Positions 36,495 to 48,770 of a stretch of 64,000 nt of DNA are shown here, piece after piece. Made by a program: the position numbers and the translations under genes. Source of the stretch: Vanilla planifolia (Eukaryota; Streptophyta; Magnoliopsida; Asparagales; Orchidaceae). Location: the NCBI GenBank assembly GCA_023846275.1, contig CM043870.1, positions 12,533,527 through 12,597,526 of the forward strand, given 5' to 3'. The notes under the pieces are model-generated. The model did no database searches. It had not been told where the DNA came from and saw nothing but the letters and a program-made list of their open reading frames with translations. Numbering within the stretch: the stretch's first letter is position 1; each line of letters begins with the position of its first letter.

Positions 36495-39400
36495 ATGGAG
36501 GAGATGAAGGATTTGAAGCAAGGGAGCCGCAGGGGCAATCAGTTTAGGGGAAGAAGGACACAGCCAAATACTCTGGTGGAGCTTTGCAACTCCGGTCAGC
36601 TTCCTCTCCACGAGAGACTCTACTTGCAGAGGGGATATCACCCACACTCGGCTCTTCTTCCTCTACCTCTTCCCCTCGCGCCACCCTTGCTTCTCGTTAT
36701 ACCTCAAACTCCCTCGCTTCCCCGCTGCAGCTTTCCGAGATCGAAAACCCATGTCCAGAAGAACACCAGGCATCATCAAAAGCCTCGCGTTGAATCCTCC
36801 GACTCCCAAGCCGCGTTGCTTCCTGTTCCTCAAGGTTTGTTTCTCGTCTCTGGTTCGTTCATTCAGTCATCGACCTTTGTCCTGGAGGAGAAGGACTAGG
36901 ATGGTGCCGTCCAACGAACACATAAAAATTTGAAATCTTTGAGCTTTTCACTATTTCCCCGGTTCCATCTTGCTAATTTAATTTTATTTTATCTTATTTT
37001 TTGTTGCGGAGCGAAGGTACTGTGCAGGGACTATGTGAGTCTATCATGTGCTGCTTAAGTTTTGATTGCACCGCTTATATTGGATTCTTATGTGAACTGA
37101 ACCTTCCCAGATTTGGAGGAACTTGTTGTGCAGAAGATCGATCTGTTGTCTGGAAAGGAAGGCTTGGAGAAGCATGCAGCTTCATTAAATGGACACCAAC
37201 AACGCATGTCTCCGCAAGCAATGGTCGCAGCTCGAAGGCCGGATCATGGTGGTACAGTAGGTTCTACAGTTTCCCTTGTTGCAAACCATTTCCTTGTCCA
37301 GTTCGACCCAAAGCAGAAAATTTTCCACTATGATGTGGACATTTCCCCACGGCCGTCGAAGGAGACAGCTCGACAGATCAAGAGGAAGCTGGTGCTAGAA
37401 AACTCCGACGTTCTCGACGGCGCCCTGCCGGCTTTTGATGGGAGGAGGAACCTTTACAGCTCCGTGGAGTTCCAGCACGACAAGATCGAGTTTTTCGTTA
37501 GTTTACCGTTGCCCGCATCTCGTTGGCCGAACAAGAAAGAGGGCGTGGATTTGTTTGGGAGCCAAAAGTCAAAGCTTTTCCGAGTTACCATCCGACTTGC
37601 ATCCAAACTCAGCGGAGAGGATCTGAACAGGTACTTGAAACAGGAGGAAAAGGACGGCTTTCCTCTTCCTCAGGACTATCTCCATGCCTTAGATGTGGTG
37701 CTTCGAGAAAGCCCTGGAGAGAAGTCCATATCCATTGGTCGATCCCTCTTCTCTTCTTCCACTGCAAGTGTAAGCGACATTGGCGGAGGGGCGGTGGGAT
37801 TGAGAGGTTTCTTCCAGAGTCTGAGGCCAACACAGCAAGGCTTAGCTCTTAATGTTGATTTCTCCGTGACAGCTTTCCACGAGAGCATTGGCATTATTCC
37901 TTACCTGGAAAAACACTGCCGTTCTTTAAAGGACCTTTCCGAGAGGAAAACAAAGAGCTTGGATGAGGAAGAGAAGAGACAAGTGGAGAAGGCCTTGAAG
38001 AACATTAGAATTTTCGTTTGTCACAGAGAAACCGATCAGAGATTCCGCGTTTATAGCTTAACTAACGACGTCGCCGAGAATCTGAAGTTCAGAGACAGGG
38101 ATGGAACCGATTTGTCCTTAGTGGATTACTTCAAGCAGCATTACAACCATGAGATACAGTTCAAGAACCTTCCTTGCCTTCAGATTAGTCGAAGCAGGCC
38201 ATGCTATCTTCCCATGGAGCTTTGCATGGTTTGTGACGGTCAGAAATTTCTCGGAAAGCTTTCGCAGGAGCAGACCGCAAAGATGCTAAAGCTCGGTTGC
38301 CAGAGACCCATCGAACGAAGAGACACCATTAATAGATTCATGAAGGGAGACGATGGTCCAACTAGGTGATCCTGTGATTATTTGTATTTCCTTTGGAATT
38401 TCAACTTTTCTGGTTTCAAGTTTCTGACATGATATAACTTAACCACCCAGCGGATCGTACGCCCGGGAATTCAAGCTCAACGTTTCCAGGGAGATGACCC
38501 AACTACGCGGAAGAGTTCTCGAGCCTCCCAAGCTCAAGCTTGGCGATGGCGGCCATGTCATGGAACTCACCCCAACGAGGCATGATCGCCAATGGAACTT
38601 GCTTAACAGCCATGTGACCGAGGGCGCTCAGATCAAAAGATGGGCTTTGATAAGTTTTGGTGGTTCTCCAGAGCAGCGTTCCACCATTCCAAAATTCATC
38701 AACCAACTCTCCCAAAGATGCGAGCAGTTGGGCATAAGGTTCAACAAGACCACCGTCATTGCTCCCCTGTTTGAGCAGATGAAGCTTCTCAACGACGTGT
38801 CTTCTCTAGAATGCAAGCTAAGCAAGATCCACGAATCCGCTCTGTGTGATCTCCAACTACTGATCTGCGTGATGGAGAAGAAGCACCGGGGTTACGCCGA
38901 CTTGAAGCGAATTGCTGAAACCGGCATCGGTGTCGTCAGCCAATGCTGTTTGTATTCGAATCTCACCAAACTCAACTCACAGTTTCTCTCCAACGTAGCC
39001 CTCAAGATAAACGCCAAGCTTGGCGGATCCAATGTGGTTCTCTACAACACCATACCCCGCCAAATTCCGCGAATCTTCACCGACGACGAGCCCTCAATGT
39101 TCATGGGGGCAGACGTGACGCATCCCCATCCCCTGGACGACTCGAGTCCGTCGGTTGCCGCCGTGGTAGGGAGTATGAACTGGCCCGCCGCGAGCAAATA
39201 CGTCGCACGGATGCGGTCGCAAACCCACAGGCAGGAGATCATCGAGGACCTTGGGGAGATGGTCCACGAGCTACTTATAGAATTCTCCGCCTCGACTCGG
39301 AAACTTCCCAGCCGAATCATCTTCTTCCGCGACGGCGTGAGCGAGACCCAGTTCCAAAAAATCCTTTCCGAGGAGCTGCGTGCCATTCGGACGGCATGTA

Positions 39401-39882
39401 GGAGGTTCCCCGGCTACGATCCGGCGATCACCTTCACGGTGGTACAGAAGAGGCACCATACGAGACTTCTCCTCAAAGATAAGACGTTTGGGGACGAGAA
39501 CATACCGCCGGGAACTGTGGTGGATACGGTGATAACGCATCCGAGGGAGTTCGATTTCTATCTGTGTAGCCATTGGGGGATGAAGGGAACAAGCCGGCCG
39601 ACACACTACCATGTCCTGTGGGACGATAACAGCTTCAGGTCTGACGAGTTCCAGAAACTGATACATGATTTGTGTTACACTTTTGTGAGGTGTACCAAAC
39701 CCATCTCCCTCGTTCCGCCGGCCTACTATGCTCATCTTGCTGCTTACAGAGGCAGGCTGTACCTCGAGAGAGCTGAATCCAAGTCTATGCTGCACGCCAC
39801 AGCGTGCCGAGCTGCGCCTCCTCAGACTGCACCCTTGCCCAAGCTCAGAGAAAGTGTGAAGAAACTCATGTTCTACTGCTAA
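36495..39882 (+). CDS. AGO7: ARGONAUTE7 (miR390/TAS3 pathway slicer)
   Basis: Three exons, 36495-36834, 37111-38365 and 38451-39882, with GT-AG introns of 276 and 85 bp, encode 1008 residues. The start is the first in-frame ATG. Residues 1-113 are basic, then Leu/Pro-rich (53-76), as in other AGO7 proteins. The N domain is about 165-315, the linker (GGGAVGLRGFFQSLRPTQQG) precedes PAZ at about 365-485, and MID and PIWI follow. The 5'-phosphate pocket is Tyr680, Lys684, Gln696, Lys721. The slicer tetrad is Asp753, Glu794, Asp826, His960, so it should cleave RNA. QKRHHTRLL and the C-terminus KLMFYC favour AGO7 over AGO2/3. In the known family, cytoplasmic AGO7 binds miR390 and cuts TAS3 RNA, giving ta-siRNAs against ARF3/ARF4. 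No break is seen. Confidence 0.95.
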
Positions 39883-40208
39883 CTCTCTTCATTCAACTCC
39901 TGTGTATATAACAAAGACCAGGTTTTGTATGCAGCAGTGCCATTTCTGCTTGGTTAGATGGACAAAGTTTTATAGACTGATTTGTGTTTCTTTTGTTGTT
40001 CCAGGTGTTTTCACACCTGCTTCTCCCTCCCTTGAGGTAAATTTGTTATCTTTTCGTGTCATTTCTTTTATCAAACAGTTTGTTACCTCAACCATGTTCT
40101 TACTAATGCTAACCTTCACCTGTGTAAAATGATTACGTGTGGTACAGCTTGACTGGTTTATGCTTCTTGATTTGTTCCAGTTTTGAATATGTTATCGACA
40201 AAAAGGTC

Positions 40209-40214
40209 AATAAA
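40209..40214 (+). terminator. AGO7 polyadenylation signal candidate
   Basis: AATAAA lies 327 bases after the AGO7 stop codon, in a T-rich context as expected for a plant 3' UTR. There is no other perfect AATAAA closer to the stop codon. Confidence 0.45.
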
Positions 40215-41493
40215 TGCTTTTGAATCATGGGCATCAACGATGCTCTTTAACTCGTACAATCCCTTTTATTATATGCATAAACCTATTTAAACAGGTCTTT
40301 GCAGTTCAAGATAGATCATAAAAAAATGTTTGTGACAGCAATAATGTCATGTGAATGAAGGCAGGCTCACTTATCGGGCTTGAAGTACTTTTATGAGAAG
40401 AAAAAAGTCATATTTGGAAGATGAAGTGCTGAACTACATATTGGTGTCTATAATTTACTCTCTTGTTAGGAAGATGAAGTAGTGATTTTGGATGCTAAGA
40501 AGCTTCTTTAGAAAAAGTTGACTATATGTGTTTCTATACACTCCTTTAGTTTAAGTTTTGCTTAAAATAAAATGATAATGCCGTTGCTTCAATATTATTG
40601 TGATCTGCCTTTTTAACTTATTAAAAAAAAAAGAAAGAATAATTTTTTATGTTTAATAACAATAAAGTGGGCATTTACAGTCCCAACGGTTAAGTGTTCA
40701 AAGCAGTAGAAATATTTGGTGGATGAAGACACGAGAAGCAGAGGTCATCGTCATTCTTCAGAGCATGTCGAATATGAAGAACAAAGAGGGTGGAGTTCTC
40801 GTCGTAACTCTTTTGAGGTTTCGTAAAAGTAACAGCAATAAGAGCAAATAGGCCAGGTTTGAGATATATACAAGCGTAGCGTCAGCAGCTGCCATGAGAC
40901 GCTGAGAGAGAAGAAACACCATCATGGAAAGATTTGAAAAAGACTCGTTTCTTCATGAAAGCTACGAGTTGGGCGGGCACTGGAGGAGAAGCCTGCAACT
41001 GTGCTGCATGCCGCAGTACACATTAATAACTTTCTTAACCTCGCTTTATAAAAGAAAAAAAAAAGAAAAAAAGGTGTCCCTTTTGTAGTCTGAATCGTAG
41101 CTTTTTAAAAGAAAGAGACGTCTCACTCTCCCATCCGGATTTGCCGTTTTGTCCCCCATCCAAAGGCTTTCATTTCCTCTGCTCCTTTATGTGTTGGTTC
41201 GTATTGCTTTCTCCGCCTTAAATGCAGAGCAATTGCTGCGTCTCTGCTTTTCACAATACCTCACGGATTGCCAATCCGAAGATACTATTTTAATAGCAGC
41301 TGCAGGTCCGGAGGAACAAGGAACAAGGAACATGGAAAGGAATCTTGGTAGAGGGTTATGATGACTCTTCTGTGTTCGGTTGATGTCACCCATGAGGAGG
41401 TGGAAATGAAGAAGCCTTAAAAGGTTCTTAAGGCCTTCTCTCTTTCTCTCTCTCTGTGTTTTAAGAGAGGAGGGGTACAGAGAACAGAGGAGC
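40215..41493. other. Intergenic region between AGO7 and the small ORF
   Basis: AT-rich to about 40690, then composition becomes balanced from about 40690 to 41490, with a CTCTCTTTCTCTCTCTCTGTG tract at 41435-41457 that resembles a plant 5' leader. An ORF at 41149-41361 (70 residues) has no recognisable domain. Part of this region probably is the promoter and leader of the following small ORF. Confidence 0.4.
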
Positions 41494-41808
41494 ATGATGG
41501 TTTTTTGTCTCTCCGTATGCTTCGTTTTGTCGGCTCTCATGCAGATAGTGATGCAGTCAGTGGGTGGGAGCAGTAACTGCAGAGAGTCGCGAGCAGAGGA
41601 GAAAAGAGGAGAGGACCTTTGCTTTGCGTCCATGGCCAAGGAATATAAAGAGGATCGAAGCATGAGGAAGATCAAGTCACCGACGCCGTCCGCCGCGCTG
41701 CCCTCGATTCATTTGAACGATGAAAGCTTTTGCTTGTTCCATAGTTTATATATATGCACTGGGTCCCACCTTTGTCCAGCTCGTTATTTTACCATATTTT
41801 TCAATTGA
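41494..41808 (+). CDS. Putative small secreted peptide precursor (104 aa)
   Basis: An ATG-initiated frame of 104 residues opens after a CT-rich leader-like tract in sequence with genic base composition. Residues 2-20 (MVFCLSVCFVLSALMQIVM) are hydrophobic like a signal peptide, followed by a small-residue stretch (SVGGSSN), a charged middle (about 30-60) and KIKSPTPSAALPSIHLND (about 59-76). The layout (signal peptide, variable charged region, short Pro/Ser-rich motif) is that of plant signalling-peptide precursors, but the motif matches no family that I recognise (not CLE, CEP, RGF or IDA). The last 30 residues may be untranslated if an intron is present. It could also be a chance frame in a noncoding transcript. 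Confidence 0.4.
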   Translation: MMVFCLSVCFVLSALMQIVMQSVGGSSNCRESRAEEKRGEDLCFASMAKEYKEDRSMRKIKSPTPSAALPSIHLNDESFCLFHSLYICTGSHLCPARYFTIFFN

Positions 41809-44800
41809 ATCTTTGTTGGGAGCGTTATAAAAGCGTTTTTTTTTAATTTTTCATTTTTAAAATAGGGTAATATATATATTTAATTTTTAAACTCTTTTTA
41901 ATGATAAAATTAATATTGAACATGTCTGTTGTGTTTGTAGATTTATTTGCAATGTTTTTGGTTTAATAATTGGTTCAATAATTATGTAATCTTGCATGTT
42001 AAATAAAATATGTTGGAGATATTTATACTTTGGAATGTTTAGAAGGGCAAAATGATATTTGAGTGGTTATTGTTAAGATATCAATTTTAGTTAGCTAAGA
42101 TGAGGTGATTATTGTCAAGAGATCCTTTACAAAACATGAGATGACTTTTGGACTGCTATGTGATCTTATACAATTTTAGTTAGCTTAGATTTTTTTTGTT
42201 TGTGATGACCTCATCATCCTTATATATATAGCAAGTCCAACTCTGGATGACATGGGTTATTCTAAATTATTAGATCTACTAAGACAATCAATTATATGGG
42301 CTTAAATATATTATTCTTTTAAGTTAAAAATTTTCATAATCGAAACTTTTTATAAAAAAAAATTATTAAAAATTTTATTAAAATAATAACATTAATAATT
42401 AACTATTTTTAAAAAATCAAAATTTAATTGAACTATTTTTTCCACAAAAACTTTTGAGGTTAATATGAATAAAAAAAACTAAAACATCAACTTTAGTTAA
42501 GTAACTAAAATCTAAAACACTCAACCTTTATTCTCTAATACCTAATCATTAATTAGTAGTCAATCAAAATAACTTAAAAAGTCATTTATTTTTCTATTAT
42601 AGTCAAACTATATAAACAAAGAACAGAAAATTTTAGGACTTTATTGTCAAAATTATGATGTATTTGTACCAAAAATCATGTTATTTTTAAGGTAATATTA
42701 TGTCTATCATATACAAAATCTATAAAAATCTAATACAAAAATTGAACAATTGTTTCCTAATCACTTACTAAATTGAATTATTTTATAGATCATATATTAC
42801 CTTAAAATTAACATAGTAATATCATAATACTAATCTTTGATTATTTTTCTCTATAATTATGAGGTACAACTTAAGAAATTAGAACTCCTTTAAAGCTAAT
42901 AATTAAAAATCAAAGAACTCCATAAAATCCCAAAAGTGACAAACATCATACAATCTTAATAGTCATTGTTGATTATTGAGATACTCTATAAAAAAGAAGA
43001 ATATCAATCATAGTGAAACCATCTCCAATGTTATGAACATGAAACTAACAAAAAATTGATTTTCTTGGAGTTGCGGTATTTTTCATAAAATATGATACAT
43101 AATTCATACTTCTTGACCCTGAATCTTAACTCATATTATGATAATTATTAACATGTTATATTATTTTTCTCATACAATAACTACATAAAAGTTTAATATC
43201 AAAATTTATTTTTATCACCAAAATAATGAGAAAACAATATTTATGCTACTTTGAAAATAGCATAAATCCATTATACAATAATGTCATACAAATCTAATAT
43301 AAAAATTAAAGAATTATTATAAAATATCATGATGTACATACCTAATAAAATTGAAAAATTCATATCCTAGATTAAATAGAATCTCTATAATATCTATAAT
43401 CTCATAACAAAATTATAAGACTTTGCCAAAAACAATTCATAAAGAATAGAGCAAAAAATAAAATAAAATAATAAAAAAAAAAAAATAGTTGTTATGGTGA
43501 TCACAAATTTTTTATTCTATAGTCATGTGCAAACCCTAGAAAGATAAACAAAAAAATGCAAAATTTTACTCTAAAATTAGAATGTATAACAACTCAATAC
43601 ATACTTGATTTGCAAGAATTTCATAAAAACTTCATTCAAGTAATGTGAATTCAACAATAAAATCATAATTCATAACTATCCAACCAAGTTGTCAACATAA
43701 ACCACAACTTAATAATGCATCACACATAAACTTCTCGATGTTTTCAAGCTTGTTATATTCCCATATATTTGAATAACATATAAAAAAAAATACAACTTAA
43801 ATAAAAAAGTCATGATGTACTTTAAAAAAAAGGATTTTTTGGCACAAGTTGTACCTTTTTTACGTGCAAGTTTGAGCAAATCAAAAGGGTCAGATCATGT
43901 TTTTTCAATCAAATGCTTCCACATTTACACACATTATACAAGAGTCAGGCCATTATGAAATTGCACTGCACCATTTCCTTCATCCCCACCATGTTGCAGC
44001 CTTTCTTAACCTTCATCATCTTAAACAAAAATCTCGCCTTTTCCAGCATTATAAATTTCTTCAATTAGCGATTGCAATTAAGTACAAATGATACAATGGG
44101 CTAAATGGGATGTTACTGTTTCCAAGACTTGTGGCTTGCTTTACTGGGTCACCCGGTCAGGTAAGTGCTCTAGTTTTGTGAAGGCCTGAAGAGGACAGTA
44201 CAGTTAATTGAATAATTATACTAGTCATTTTTTAACAAAAGAAAAATCAAACACAAAAAATAAATAAATAAATAAAGTACAAACAGCAGCATAACCCACT
44301 AGTATAAATTCTGATGTATCACATCAGTTGAAATGATATGCATGGAAGGAATGAGTTAAATTCACTTTAAGCTTAACTCAATATTGAATTTGTAATCAAT
44401 GTTGCAATATAATTTATGTTCAACTCAACGCTGAATGTCATATGGTTTGCTTAAGCCATTATGAAGTTAACTAAGGCCACATGTCATGTTGCAATATAAT
44501 TTAGGTGATGCATGGCTTTTAGTGGTGATACATTCAACTTAGTCAAAAGGCATGGAAATCATAATTACTAATTGGGAAAAAGTGGGCTCTACAGAAAAAT
44601 AAGTCTAATAATAATTTGAGAAGTTTTATTTTTTATTTTGAAAAGCATGAGATTATATGTTATAGTTATGTTATTATACCTTGTAATTGGGCTCTTACTT
44701 ATTGCAATGTTATTTAGGTTAAATTTGTATTCTAAATCTATGATAAATTCAGTCTTAAATTTAATCATTTTCAAATAGAACAAATGCACTAAAAAGAGGA

Positions 44801-45820
44801 TAGAGTTAGTAAAAACTTAAACATTTTTTTTGTATTGTTGTTGTAATGACCTAAATCAATTGAAGGTAGTGCATCTATCAACCTGAGGTGATTGAGATTG
44901 TTATAATTATTAGAGTTTGGAAAAATTGACATCTTTTCTTATGTTCTTGAACTTTCTTCAAACAATCTACAATATTCCAAAAGGTGTGCAAGCTTCTGAA
45001 CATATATCTAAACAAGGAAGCTAAGACCTTTGGACAACTACTAGTTTAGAGAAAACACTAACAAATCTCTCATAAGAGTAAACCTTGTCTAACAAGTGAC
45101 TGTCAAATACTGACATTAACTTAGAGATGCAAGTAGGAGCCTTTGAAGGCGGAGGAAACCCTTGAGAAACACTGATCGAGGATGCTTCCTACATACTTAG
45201 TAGCCGGCTCTGCTATTTGAACTCTTTGGCATGCGTCATGCAATTGGCTTTGAAATAAACAATTGGGATTTTTGCATCTTTAATCACTCTCCAAACACTT
45301 CATATCATTATTTCTGTTTTGAAAAAAAATGATTTTTATTTGCACATAACTGAAAGTGAAAAAAAATGATTTTTAGTTTTACCTTTTTATTCCTCCTATG
45401 TTAGGGATGTCAAAGGAGGTGAATCATCAAAAAGCCATGCAAGAGGCCTTTGAAAGCACTCTTTATGAACTAAACAAAATTAGTAACAAAGGCAACAAGG
45501 ATTCCCAAGAGGAGTGACAATAAAAGCAAAGAAGAGAAGTGGATTAGCAATTTCATACCAAAAGAAACCTATATCTTTTCCTAGGATTGGGACAAGAAAC
45601 CTTGAGTAAAACAATCCACAATCCCCACAGGACCAAGCAAGTTTAGCAAGATGAAGGTTATAAATAGAAATATTGTGGAGAGAAGATAATTCTTTTCCAA
45701 TAGGTTCCAAGCCATCTGAAGTGAAGAGTTCAGACATCTTGAGCAGTTCACATGAATTCAAACTTCATTTAAAGAGTGCTTTGTCGTCTTTAAGTCAACA
45801 ATAGTACCTTTTCCGATAAG
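41809..45820. other. AT-rich intergenic DNA
   Basis: No gene, RNA or repeat family is recognised. Small ORFs at 43897-44091 and 45480-45761 (minus) lack recognisable motifs. Confidence 0.45.
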
Positions 45821-45824
45821 AAAT

Positions 45825-47690
45825 ATGCTATATACATTTTTATACGCTTTCTCCATTACGATTTGTTTTCTTCCTTTCCAAACATATTTTTTAGAGATTA
45901 TGGATCACAATGGACTTGCTATAGTGCAATTAGCACTGAATGCTATTTTGATTATTGAATATTTTGCTAAGGACTTCGAGAGGAATTACATAAGATGTTC
46001 TTTAACAAGGTTTCATCATATGTTTGAGATGGCTGAAAATTCAAAAGATCATGGATGTATATACTTTCAAGGCAGGAAAGGAAAGAAGTGCTTCATAATG
46101 CCAGCGTATCACCTGTCAGGGGGACAGAGAGATGCATTGGTCACAAGAACTAGACAAACCTTGAAGGGAAGATTCAGTAAGTCTCTTTCACCAGACTATA
46201 GAAATATTGAATAAAATCTTCCATACTTCTCTAAATATTGAAGACTATCTCAACCTTTCACCTAACAGAACACCAGACTTGCTGTCTGGAACACAAATAC
46301 TAGATGAGAAAGAGTTAAAATAGTTAAGGAAGATTTAAATGGGAGAAGAACAATTTTGTAGAACGTTTGGATCTCAGGGAAGTAGTGTTGGATGGCATAA
46401 AGAAGAAAGAAAATGGGAGAGCAAAAGATAGGTTCCTCACAGCCAAAGTAGACCCAAGTGAAAAGAAGAAAAGCAATCCTTTTTGAGGAGATCCCAAAGG
46501 TTTTCAAGGGAATAACAACTTGGGTGAACATAATGAAAGCCCAAGGCCATTATTGTAAGAATGAAAAATATTTCTCCTGTCAAAAAATGTTGAGAAATTT
46601 AATTTGAAGGATGGTTACGGGGAAGTTGACCTTGCTTCCCTCCTAGAAGCCCAAGGAAAAAAATGGAAAAGTTAAGGTCACAAAAGGCACTTGAAAAACA
46701 GGCCTCTAAAGAAATGACATCAGAAGGTTATTTATCAAGACCGTTTGTTTACAACCCAACTGTGTATCATGACTTGATGTTTATAGGCTCAAAAGACTCA
46801 CTTTCAGCTTACAAAATTGTTAATTACGCATTTAAAGAAATTTTTGTGTGTGAAGATAATGCTAGTTGACCTCCTTTTGTGTCCAGTGCAGGCTGGAGGA
46901 AGTATTGATGACAAACCTTGCTTTCATTGCAAGAGGACGCAGCCCAACGTCAACTAATTATGCACACAAAAAAGAGAAGTCTATAGGTGGAGTTGAAGAC
47001 CACATGTTACCTTTTGCTCAAAAGATAAATGATGGACAAGGAAAGAACAAAGAGAAAAATAAAGTAGAGGCCTCAAGGCCCAAAGAGGCTTTTGAATTCA
47101 TAGAAACAACAAGGACAATAAAGAAATTAAAAGGAGTCTGTGTTCTAACTGATTATAATGAAGAATCAAGGAAGAAAAAGGAGGTCTTGGTTTTATTAAG
47201 TTCAACAATTTCTGAGAACAGTGCAAGCCTCTACAAAATTTTAAGCCTCATGAATTCGAGTTTAAATTGTGACATGTTGTAGAAATGTTACTTTCCCAAG
47301 TTTTTCAATTACAGGGTCTTGAGCCCCTGATCATTAATACTTTTGCTAGAAAAGGTAAGCCTTCCATTTTTCCTATTTGTGCATTTCAGATCTCAGGTGA
47401 TAATCTTTCAACTTTTTAGGAGTTTGACAATGTTGAAGCACGATCTGAAAAATGGCCAAATTGAAATAAAGGAGCTAAGAAAGACAATGGTAATTGGTAA
47501 TCCAAAACAAACTAATGACAACGTTACAACTACTAAAAACCAGGCCATGATGCTATCGCAACAGGTTGTAGTCAAAGATCAATTAGAGATTATGTCTGTT
47601 TCTAATAAAGGAGAAAAAGTTAAGACGAGAGTTCGAGATTCAAATATTGGCTCACAAAGAAAAGAAGAATCAGGTTTGTAACTCCAACAT
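45825..47690 (+). other. Cluster of unrecognised ORFs, possible retroelement ORF1 remnant
   Basis: Successive plus-strand frames at 45825-46214 (129 aa), 46663-46869, 46866-47282 (138 aa) and 47343-47681 (112 aa) have more protein-like composition than the neighbouring DNA, being rich in Lys, Glu and Arg. The first contains a segment (KDFERNYIRCSLTRFHHMFE ... FQGRKGKKCFIMPA) reminiscent of gag-like ORF1 proteins of plant non-LTR retroelements, but I could find no endonuclease or RT. The pieces between are broken by stops. It could equally be a decayed host gene. Confidence 0.25.
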
Positions 47691-48531
47691 CACCTACCTT
47701 AAAAAAAAAACTCAATCAACTTATAGTGTCAATCACCTTGTAGGTGGACAAAGGCAACATAAAGGAGATTAGAGTGATGGGAAAACATATAAGAAAGCTC
47801 TAGAGGAGAAAGAAAACCATTGAAAGCTCAAATATTTTACATGACTTCTACCTTTAAAGATTTTTTCAATATATTTAAGAACACTTATTCATATGGTTAG
47901 TTGCAAATGATGTGTTGGCTTGAAGGATTTCAATCAGGAAAGACTTTTGCTAAAGTAAGACTTTTGCTAAGGACAAGTTGAAAATCCCTAAAGAGGATTT
48001 ATGTTAACTTAGATCTCCATTGAAGTTTTTAGTTGGAGCCGGTGAATGTCATGAAAAATCAAGAACCATGTCGTAAGAGAGGTGATAGATAAGGAAGTTT
48101 TAGAAGATAATACTAGAACAACTTTTGTATTCTTGATTTAATTTCATTTCAAACTATACTTCAATTTTACATTCTTATATTATGTGAGGCCCATGAGATT
48201 GGTTTTGAATAGCTTGAGTCAATACACTTGTGAGGATTACTTGTGCCCAAGAGGAGGGTTAAAATGGGCCATTAAATTTTTTTCAAATTATAACATCAAA
48301 TAGAAAATATGACTTTGTGATTAATTCAAATAGAAAATTCAGCCACAAGTAAGACAAACGCTAAAAGTAAAACTATACCAGACTTTTCAAGTGTTTTGAC
48401 TTCTACCCAATGAGTCTATGTCCACCCCCCAAACTAACAAGTTTGAGTTTAGCACTATTGATTTCACACATTTGTTGTACCTAGTGGAGATATCAGTACA
48501 CCTTTGTCTTTCTCCTAAATGCTCCAATGTG

Positions 48532-48770
48532 ACCTCTTAAATCTTTTGCATGCTCAAACACAACCACTTGAGTCTTTTATGTGCTCAAAGTCAACCCTCT
48601 TTTAGTTTTTTATTGGCTCAAAGTCAACCCCCTTTTGAGTATTTTGTGAGCTTAAACTGAAGCCTTTTTTAAATCTTTTACAGGCTCAAACTTAACTCTC
48701 TCTTGAGTCTTTTTCAAGCTCAAGCCCAACCCTCACTGAGTCTTTTACAGGTTCAAACTCAGACCTTGCA
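48532..48770 (+). repeat. Minisatellite, about 34-bp unit, seven degenerate copies
   Basis: The unit is close to TTGAGTCTTTTA..GGCTCAAA followed by CTCAACCCTC, with spacing of 33-36 bases. Examples of the core are TTGAGTCTTTTATGTGCTCAAA (about 48568) and TGAGTCTTTTACAGGTTCAAA (about 48737). Confidence 0.7.

Noticed and set aside
39271-39795. 174-codon minus-strand reading frame
   Set aside because: It lies wholly within the PIWI-coding exon of AGO7 on the opposite strand, has no recognisable domain and is explained by the codon bias of the real gene. The other frames at 37435-37894, 38503-38825 and 38943-39401 are the same kind of shadow.
40690-41460. MicroRNA precursor or TAS3-like locus near AGO7
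   Set aside because: I looked for miR390, tasiARF, miR156, miR160, miR166 and miR172 words on the plus strand and saw none; no clear hairpin was noticed.
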